From Planctomycetota bacterium (GTDB lineage: Bacteria > Planctomycetota > Phycisphaerae > UBA1845), in the NCBI GenBank assembly GCA_024280855.1, contig JAJRPG010000071.1:17445-81444 (forward strand): a stretch of DNA of 64,000 nucleotides. The letters are read 5' to 3'. The position numbers were made by a program, and so were the translations under genes. Of this stretch, positions 57,789 to 64,000 are shown in pieces. Each line of letters begins with the position of its first letter. Position 1 is the first letter of the stretch. The notes under the pieces were generated by a model. That model had not been told where the DNA came from, did not search any database, and was given only the letters and a program-made list of their open reading frames with translations.

Positions 57789-59789
57789 ATGCTAGAAAAT
57801 AATACAGCGACGCGAAGATGGCGGATTTATCTTATTGATGTGATGGTGGTGGTTGGGATTGCGGGTTTGATAACCTACAAATCGATTACCAGAGAGCCTG
57901 ACCGCCGGGTGGCGACTTCGGACTTTGCACGGGCGGTAGACCTGGGCCCTTTGAATGGTATCGCGGTGCAGGCTGATGGCCGACTGCGCTCGTTTGAATC
58001 GCACAGTAAAACATACATGGGATATATTTCCGGGCCTAGGCAAATTCATGGGCAAGCGAACGCATTTTCGTATTTGGATTTGATGTTTCGATCTGATCTT
58101 TATGAAGATATTGACATGATTTATGTCAAGAATAAACAGGTGCGCGATCAATTGCTGACGGCTTTGGCAGGTAATCCCACGCTTGACGGCGAGCGCACCG
58201 AAGCCATTCGTAAGAGTGGATTGTTTTCTCGGCAATTATTAAATCAGCCTGCGTCGCGTACGCTTTTGGAAAAGCTGGGGCTGGATTTGATTAAGACGGA
58301 GAAGGTCGTGCGGGCGATTGAGTCGGCGCTAACGGTTTCTGATCCACGTTTTCTTAGCAATAGCTTAAAGATGATAGCGCCGCCGAGTGGGCTTGCGGAC
58401 CAGCCTTGGTATGCGTTGGAAGAATTAAAGCGTCCTGGCGGAATGCCGCAAGATGGCGCACATGCGGGGATGATGGGGGTTAAGATTGAAGGCTTAGCTA
58501 TTGAAACTCAGCAACAGTTAGCTGATTCGTGGTCAAAGTTGCGGCTGGCGTGGAAGAGTCAAAACGCTGAAGAGTCCAGTGCCGCGATTTTGGCATTGTC
58601 TAGCGTGTTGCCGACGATTGCTCCGTCGCTTTATCCTTCTGGTGACAGGTTAGGCTGGGAGAGTTGGTATTTTCGTAATAAAAGTATGAGCGGGGTTTGG
58701 CTGGTTTATTTGCTCTGCGTGATTCCGCTACTCATGGCTATTATCTATAAATGGCAGGCTGCGCGAACGATTGGCATGTTTTTGTTTGTGGTGGCGTTTG
58801 GGTTGCAGACGGCTTCGATTGCGCTGCGATGGTATATTTCGGGGCGCTGGCCTAATGCCAATATGTATGAAGCGGTGACTACCTCTGCGTGGTCTGGCGG
58901 CTTAGCTGCGATTATTTTGGAACGCATTGCTCGTAAGACGAATTTTAGAAATATTTTCGCGCTGGGGTCGGCGGTTATGTCGATGATCGCCTTGATGGCT
59001 GCGTATTTTCTGCCTACGCAACTCGACTCTGGCATTAGTAATAAGATGGCTGCGTTGAATGATGTGTGGCTGTACATTCACACCAACGTGATTATCTGGA
59101 GCTATGCGGTCATCGGGGTCGCCTGTGTGCCCGCATTGCTATTTTTAAGGAACCGCTGGTGTTTGTTGTGGGATCAGTTGACGATCCCCAAGCTGCGATT
59201 GCTAATTCTCCCGATCGCCATGCTTGCAGCAAACATTACCGGGGGCATGTTATTGATGCACCTTATCGCTTATTCTAAACATGGTTTGACAAGGGAAATA
59301 TTGCTGGCATCGTCAGCTACGTTTTGGATGTCTTCAACCATTATAGCTTTGGAGTTATTGTCCGCGCGTGCCAGACGCTTGGCAGGTGTTAAAGGTGTTG
59401 ATCGAGCGGCTTCGGGTGGCGCGTCTGCGATCATGGCTGCGACTCCTTCGAGCGATCCGTTCGTGCAGGCGGAACGGCCTACCTCAAGCCAGGTTTATGA
59501 TGGGGCGACGATGGTGCTGGTCGAACTTTCGTTTGTGATGCTATGGACGGGGGTGGTGATGGGTGCGATTTGGGCGGATCATTCCTGGGGCAGGCCTTGG
59601 GGCTGGGATCCTAAGGAGGTCTTCGCCTTGAATACATTTATCATCTTTTTGATTTTGATTCATGTGCGCATGAAGGTTAAGGACAAGGGTTTTTGGACGG
59701 CGATCATCGCACTGATTGGTTTTGAAGTGATGATGTTTAATTGGATCGTAGTGAATTTTATCATCGTTGGGCTGCATAGTTATGCGTAG
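57789..59789 (+). CDS. CcsA/ResC-like cytochrome c assembly protein
   Basis: WADHSWGRPWGWDPKEVFALNTFIIFLILIHVRMK (WWD-type motif); multiple TM segments. Confidence 0.92.
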   Translation: MLENNTATRRWRIYLIDVMVVVGIAGLITYKSITREPDRRVATSDFARAVDLGPLNGIAVQADGRLRSFESHSKTYMGYISGPRQIHGQANAFSYLDLMFRSDLYEDIDMIYVKNKQVRDQLLTALAGNPTLDGERTEAIRKSGLFSRQLLNQPASRTLLEKLGLDLIKTEKVVRAIESALTVSDPRFLSNSLKMIAPPSGLADQPWYALEELKRPGGMPQDGAHAGMMGVKIEGLAIETQQQLADSWSKLRLAWKSQNAEESSAAILALSSVLPTIAPSLYPSGDRLGWESWYFRNKSMSGVWLVYLLCVIPLLMAIIYKWQAARTIGMFLFVVAFGLQTASIALRWYISGRWPNANMYEAVTTSAWSGGLAAIILERIARKTNFRNIFALGSAVMSMIALMAAYFLPTQLDSGISNKMAALNDVWLYIHTNVIIWSYAVIGVACVPALLFLRNRWCLLWDQLTIPKLRLLILPIAMLAANITGGMLLMHLIAYSKHGLTREILLASSATFWMSSTIIALELLSARARRLAGVKGVDRAASGGASAIMAATPSSDPFVQAERPTSSQVYDGATMVLVELSFVMLWTGVVMGAIWADHSWGRPWGWDPKEVFALNTFIIFLILIHVRMKVKDKGFWTAIIALIGFEVMMFNWIVVNFIIVGLHSYA

Positions 59790-59837
59790 TATTGGTAGCG
59801 ACATCGTACTAAATTAAGATAGAGGGAGTCACCGTTT

Positions 59838-61544
59838 ATGGGCGACGCATTATTTTCCAGACAATTTCTTCGTTCTGATGACGTGCTTGATGCGTGGGAG
59901 CGGATTGAGCCTTATTTTGATCAGTTGCGTGATCGGGCGTTGGAGACGCCGGAAGATGTCGAGCGTTGGCTAATCGATTATTGCGAGCTGTCAGCTGCGG
60001 TGGCTGAGGTGGGGACGGACCGTCATGTGAAGATGACGTGTAAGACGGATGACGAAACGATCAAGAAAGCGTTTTTTGATTTTCTCGAAAACATTGATCC
60101 CAAGACCAAGCCACGGGCGCACGAACTGAATATAAAATATACCCAGGCGCCTGCGTCGAAGCAGTTGCCTGCGCCGCGATACGAAGTGCTTGACCGAAGT
60201 CTTCGCGCGACGGTTGAAATTTATCGAGATGAAAACGTGCCGCTTCAAGTTGATGAAGGGAAGTTGGAGCAGAAGTATCAGGAAATCGGTGGCGCTCAGA
60301 TGGTTACGTTTGATGGCCGGGAGCAGACGCTTCAGCAGTTAGCTATTTACACCGAAAACACGGATCGGCAAATTCGTCAAAATGCCTGGGAGACAGCGAC
60401 ATCGCGCCGGCTGCAAGATAAGGACGCGATGGAAGATATTTTCGATCAGCTAATTTCGCTGCGACATAAAATGGCTCAAAACGCGGGGCTTGAGGATTAC
60501 CGGGCGTATGCGTTCAAAGTTAAGCAGCGGTTTGATTATACGCCGGACGATTGTCTCGCGTTTCATGATGCCGTTGAGCGGGCGGTGGTTCCTATCGTGC
60601 GTGATTTGCAACAGAAGCGTAAGGATGCGCTGGGCGTAGACACGCTTCGTCCCTGGGACTTAGCTGTGGATGTTAAGGGTCGCGGGCCTTTGAAGCCTTT
60701 TGAAAATGTTGAGCAATTATGTCAGCGGGCGTCTAAGACTTTTCATCGCGTAGACGCTGAGCTTGGCGCGCAATTCGATGAGATGCACACGAATCAGTAT
60801 CTGGATTTAGAAAGTAGAAAAGGTAAAGCGCCAGGTGGCTATCAAGCTACTTATGAAGAGGCGCGTCATCCATTTATTTTTATGAACGCGGTGGGCGTGC
60901 AGCGAGATGTAGGCACGCTGGTGCATGAAGGAGGCCATGCGTTCCATTGTTATGCCGCGCGGGATGATGCAATTTATCCTTATCGTTCCAGTCCGATTGA
61001 GTTTGCCGAAGTGGCTTCGTTTGGTATGGAACTGTTAGCTATGGACCGCCTGGACGATTTTTATCATGGCGATGAGGTCGCTCGTGCCAAGCGTACGCAG
61101 CTTGAAGGTGTGATTGAGTTGTTTCCGTGGGTGGCGACCATCGACGCTTTTCAGCATTGGCTATATACACATCCGCAGCATTCGCGTGATGAGCGGCGAG
61201 AGCATTGGCTAAGTTTGCAGAAGCGGTTTGGCGGAATCGCTGATTACGCTGGTTATGAAGATGCGTTGGCTTATGCTTGGCATAAACAGCTTCATCTTTT
61301 TGAGGTTCCGTTTTATTATATTGAGTATGCGATAGCTAAGCTTGGTGCGTTGCAGGTATGGCGGAATTCGTTGGATGACTACGCTGGGGCCGTGCAATCT
61401 TATAAGCATGCGCTCGCGCTGGGCGGGTCTAAAAAGCTGCCGGAGTTGTTTAGTGCGGCTGGTGCGAAGTTTGATTTTTCGTATGAAACCTTGGCTCCGT
61501 TGATGTCGTTGGTTCAAAAACATCTTGACCAATTGCCGCTTTGA
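59838..61544 (+). CDS. M3 family oligoendopeptidase
   Basis: TLVHEGGHAFHCYAARDD (HExxH-type: HEGGH), FAEVASFGMELLAMD. Confidence 0.93.
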   Translation: MGDALFSRQFLRSDDVLDAWERIEPYFDQLRDRALETPEDVERWLIDYCELSAAVAEVGTDRHVKMTCKTDDETIKKAFFDFLENIDPKTKPRAHELNIKYTQAPASKQLPAPRYEVLDRSLRATVEIYRDENVPLQVDEGKLEQKYQEIGGAQMVTFDGREQTLQQLAIYTENTDRQIRQNAWETATSRRLQDKDAMEDIFDQLISLRHKMAQNAGLEDYRAYAFKVKQRFDYTPDDCLAFHDAVERAVVPIVRDLQQKRKDALGVDTLRPWDLAVDVKGRGPLKPFENVEQLCQRASKTFHRVDAELGAQFDEMHTNQYLDLESRKGKAPGGYQATYEEARHPFIFMNAVGVQRDVGTLVHEGGHAFHCYAARDDAIYPYRSSPIEFAEVASFGMELLAMDRLDDFYHGDEVARAKRTQLEGVIELFPWVATIDAFQHWLYTHPQHSRDERREHWLSLQKRFGGIADYAGYEDALAYAWHKQLHLFEVPFYYIEYAIAKLGALQVWRNSLDDYAGAVQSYKHALALGGSKKLPELFSAAGAKFDFSYETLAPLMSLVQKHLDQLPL

Positions 61545-61565
61545 TTTTTTTGTTGATGACTGGTT

Positions 61566-62885
61566 ATGATTGAAATGAACCGAGCAGCTACGATAAATAA
61601 TAGCCCTGATGACCTTGCAGAGATTCGGCGCAAGGTCGAGGGGGGTGAGCCATTGACGCTTGAAGATGGCGTTAAGCTTTATGATTCGTCGGATATTCAT
61701 ACCCTTGGCGAGTTGGCTAATATCGTGCGCGAGAAAAAGCACGGGCGCACTACCTATTATAACACCAATTTGCATATCAACTATACAAATTTTTGCGTGT
61801 TGCGATGTAAGTTTTGTTCGTTCTATAGGCCTTATCCGAAGTCGGCGGAGGGGGATGAGAGCGGGCAGCTATCGTCAAACACTCCGCCCGATACTTACGA
61901 ATTGTCTATCGAAGATGTTGTCGCTCGGGCGAAGGTGGCTTACTCGCGCGGTGCGACGGAGGTTCATATCGTTGGCGGGTTGCATCCCAAGCTTTCCTTT
62001 TCTTATTATACCGATATGTGTCGTGCGATTCGTGAGGCCTGCCCGCACATGCACATTAAGGCTTTTACGGCTATTGAAATAATTCACTTTACACGCATCA
62101 CTAAGCCAAGGTTATCTATCGAGCAGGTATTGACTCAGTTGCGGGAGGCAGGTCTGGGGAGTATGCCGGGTGGTGGTGCGGAAATTTTTGACGACCGCGT
62201 TCACGACGAAGCTTTTAAGAATAAGGTCGGTGAGGTTGAGTGGTTTGAGGTTCATCGCATTGCGCACGAGCTGGGCATTTATACAAACGCCACTATGTTG
62301 TATGGCCACGTTGAGTCTAAGGCGGAGCGGATTGGGCATTTGATCAAGCTGCGTGAGCATCAAGCCGAAAGTCTGGCATCTCGCAAGGCTTGTTTTAATA
62401 CCATTATTCCGTTGTCGTTTATTCCTGATGACAGCGAGTTGTCACATTTGCCGGGGCCTACTGGCTTGGACGATTTGCGCACACTAGCTATCGCTCGTTT
62501 GATGTGTCAAAACATCGACCATATCAAAGCTTTTTGGATTATGCAGACGCCGAAACTGGCTCAGGTGTCACTCAACTGGGGTGTGGATGACCTTGATGGC
62601 ACCGTTGTGTATTACGATATTACTAAACGAGAAGGCGACGGCACGCACCAGGAGATGACAGTTGATAGGCTCAAGCGGCTGATTGTCGAAGCTGGCGGCT
62701 TGCCTGTTGAACGCGATACGTTGTATCGTCGTGTTAATCGCACCAGCGATTCGTGGCGCGTTGAAGGTGAGTCTTGGACGGTTGGTTATGATGCGTCAAT
62801 TCTGGAGCCATCGCATACCAAAGGAGGGGCGGAGTCGGCGTCAACTTTTGTGCAACTTGGTTCGCCATCTGAAGATGTAGGATAG
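61566..62885 (+). CDS. mqnE: Aminofutalosine synthase (radical SAM, menaquinone futalosine pathway)
   Basis: NTNLHINYTNFCVLRCKFCSFYRPYP (CxxxCxxC), EVHIVGGLHPKLSFSYYTDM, GLGSMPGGGAEIFDDRVH. Confidence 0.9.
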   Translation: MIEMNRAATINNSPDDLAEIRRKVEGGEPLTLEDGVKLYDSSDIHTLGELANIVREKKHGRTTYYNTNLHINYTNFCVLRCKFCSFYRPYPKSAEGDESGQLSSNTPPDTYELSIEDVVARAKVAYSRGATEVHIVGGLHPKLSFSYYTDMCRAIREACPHMHIKAFTAIEIIHFTRITKPRLSIEQVLTQLREAGLGSMPGGGAEIFDDRVHDEAFKNKVGEVEWFEVHRIAHELGIYTNATMLYGHVESKAERIGHLIKLREHQAESLASRKACFNTIIPLSFIPDDSELSHLPGPTGLDDLRTLAIARLMCQNIDHIKAFWIMQTPKLAQVSLNWGVDDLDGTVVYYDITKREGDGTHQEMTVDRLKRLIVEAGGLPVERDTLYRRVNRTSDSWRVEGESWTVGYDASILEPSHTKGGAESASTFVQLGSPSEDVG

Positions 62886-62891
62886 TGCTAC

Positions 62892-62992
62892 GTCATACCC
62901 CCGCAGGCGGGAATTCAGTCTTCTCGTGACTAATAGTAGGTCGATCGTACTGCATCATGTCGTTTCTGGATTCCCGCCTGCGGGGGTATGAC
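62892..62992. repeat. Dispersed repeat family D, MITE-like, 101 bp
   Basis: TIRs GTCATACCCCCGCAGGCGGGAATTCAG / CTGGATTCCCGCCTGCGGGGGTATGAC match at 26 of 27 positions. Confidence 0.85.
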
Positions 62993-62999
62993 GAGCGCT

Positions 63000-63107
63000 C
63001 AGAGCACCTGGCGCAAGCCTGGCGGCATTTAAGTGAAACCCAGAATGTACGTCCGCAACCGATTGCCTTCGTGAGGCATGCCCGCAGGCTTGCGCCGTGC
63101 GGCTCTG
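63000..63107. repeat. Dispersed repeat family C (full inverted pair, ~108 bp)
   Basis: CAGAGCACCTGGCGCAAGCCTGGCGGCAT..ATGCCCGCAGGCTTGCGCCGTGCGGCTCTG. Confidence 0.75.
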
Positions 63108-63186
63108 ATGACCTAATTCGTTTTGTTGCTTGGTTAAAGTGAATCTTAGATACAAATCGCAAACTAAATCATGCGGCTCGGTTCGT

Positions 63187-63744
63187 TTATGGTTTATGCA
63201 ACAGCGACATGACTTCGCTTCTTGTGCGAGCGTCCGATCGACATCGTCCACGAACTGATGACGTGAGCATGACACTCCCGGACTTTTTGATGCCGCGACA
63301 AGTCATGCACGCGTGCGTCGCTTCGAGTACGACAGCGACCCCTTTGGGTTTGAGTGAGTCCATCAACAGGTCAGCTATTTGTGAGCTAAGACGTTCTTGA
63401 ACTTGGGGCCGCTGTGCGAAGTCGTCGACCACGCGTGCCAGCTTGGAAATCCCCACGACGCGCCCGTCTGGCAGGTAGGCTATGTGCGCTTTCCCCTCGA
63501 AGGGCATCAGGTGATGTTCGCAGGTAGAGTTAAAGGGGATGTCGCGCAGGACGACCAATTCGTCGTATTTTTCGTTAAAGGTGGTTTCGAGGTGCTTAGC
63601 CGGGTCTTTTTCGAGGCCACCAAAAAGTTCCTCGTACATACGGGCTACGCGGTGAGGCGTGCGCAGCAGGCCCTCTCGATCGGGGTCTTCGCCGACGGCG
63701 AGGAGGATTTCTCTGACGGCGTTTTCGATGCGCTTAAGGTCCAT
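63187..63744 (-). CDS. folE: GTP cyclohydrolase I
   Basis: MDLKRIENAVREILLAVGEDPDREGLLRTPHRVARMYEELFGG..FNSTCEHHLMPFEGKAHIAYLPDGRVVGISKLARVVDDFA. Confidence 0.96.
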   Translation of the reverse strand: MDLKRIENAVREILLAVGEDPDREGLLRTPHRVARMYEELFGGLEKDPAKHLETTFNEKYDELVVLRDIPFNSTCEHHLMPFEGKAHIAYLPDGRVVGISKLARVVDDFAQRPQVQERLSSQIADLLMDSLKPKGVAVVLEATHACMTCRGIKKSGSVMLTSSVRGRCRSDARTRSEVMSLLHKP

Positions 63745-63887
63745 CGTAGGCTCTTCTTTTTAGGTTTTTCGTTAGACTCCGATAACGTCGCTACCCCACC
63801 TCGATCGTAGAGGGGGGGATCGGCTTCGTCAAAGCTTGGTCTGGCGGTTGGCCAATGCGCTAGTATATGCTAGACTAGCCAACGGCA

Positions 63888-63961
63888 CGGGGCGTGGCGC
63901 AGCCCGGTAGCGCGCCTGCTTTGGGAGCAGGAAGTCGCTGGTTCGAATCCAGTCGCCCCGA
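63888..63961 (+). tRNA. tRNA-Pro (anticodon TGG)
   Basis: CGGGGCGTGGCGCAGCCCGGTAGCGCGCCTGCTTTGGGAGCAGGAAGTCGCTGGTTCGAATCCAGTCGCCCCGA. Confidence 0.95.
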
Positions 63962-64000
63962 TTATGGCTAGCGTCGTTGCCTCTTGTGGGCAGCGACGTG

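Noticed and set aside
62892-63107. Possible tRNA or structured RNA gene in the mqnE-folE spacer
   Set aside because: The structure is explained by dispersed inverted repeats C and D; no cloverleaf or TPsiC arm.

Overview
The window looks like a chromosomal segment of a Planctomycetota-like bacterium. That assignment is inferred from gene content (dockerin-like repeats, Cys-rich secreted proteins, beta-helix proteins, futalosine-pathway MqnE), not from a search. Housekeeping blocks: a minus-strand nusA-infB-(zinc-ribbon protein)-ylxP-rbfA-(HhH-GPD protein)-(TPR lipoprotein)-yebC cluster; an RluD-like synthase, DEAD-box helicase, CPBP protease, orphan sucD and PolX; efp, a methyltransferase, a zinc-ribbon protein and proC; resB/ccsA-type cytochrome c biogenesis, an M3 peptidase, mqnE and folE. 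There are three tRNAs (Glu-TTC, Asn-GTT, Pro-TGG). Accessory blocks hold large secreted proteins: an FG-GAP repeat protein, a tandem pair of Cys-rich/RTX-like lipoproteins, beta-helix proteins and a subtilase. At least four dispersed palindromic repeat families fill intergenic space. The most interesting observations are: yebC split exactly at a C_AAA_AAG slippery site; a ~400-nt nusA leader with a consensus promoter and two terminator-like hairpins; an FG-GAP gene bracketed by inverted 55-bp repeats; a tandem duplication of Cys-rich/RTX-like lipoproteins; EF-P with an atypical tip; and several Lys-rich histone-H1-like tails. I found no CRISPR array, prophage, transposase or recognisable defence island, and I cannot claim a clearly new multi-gene system.
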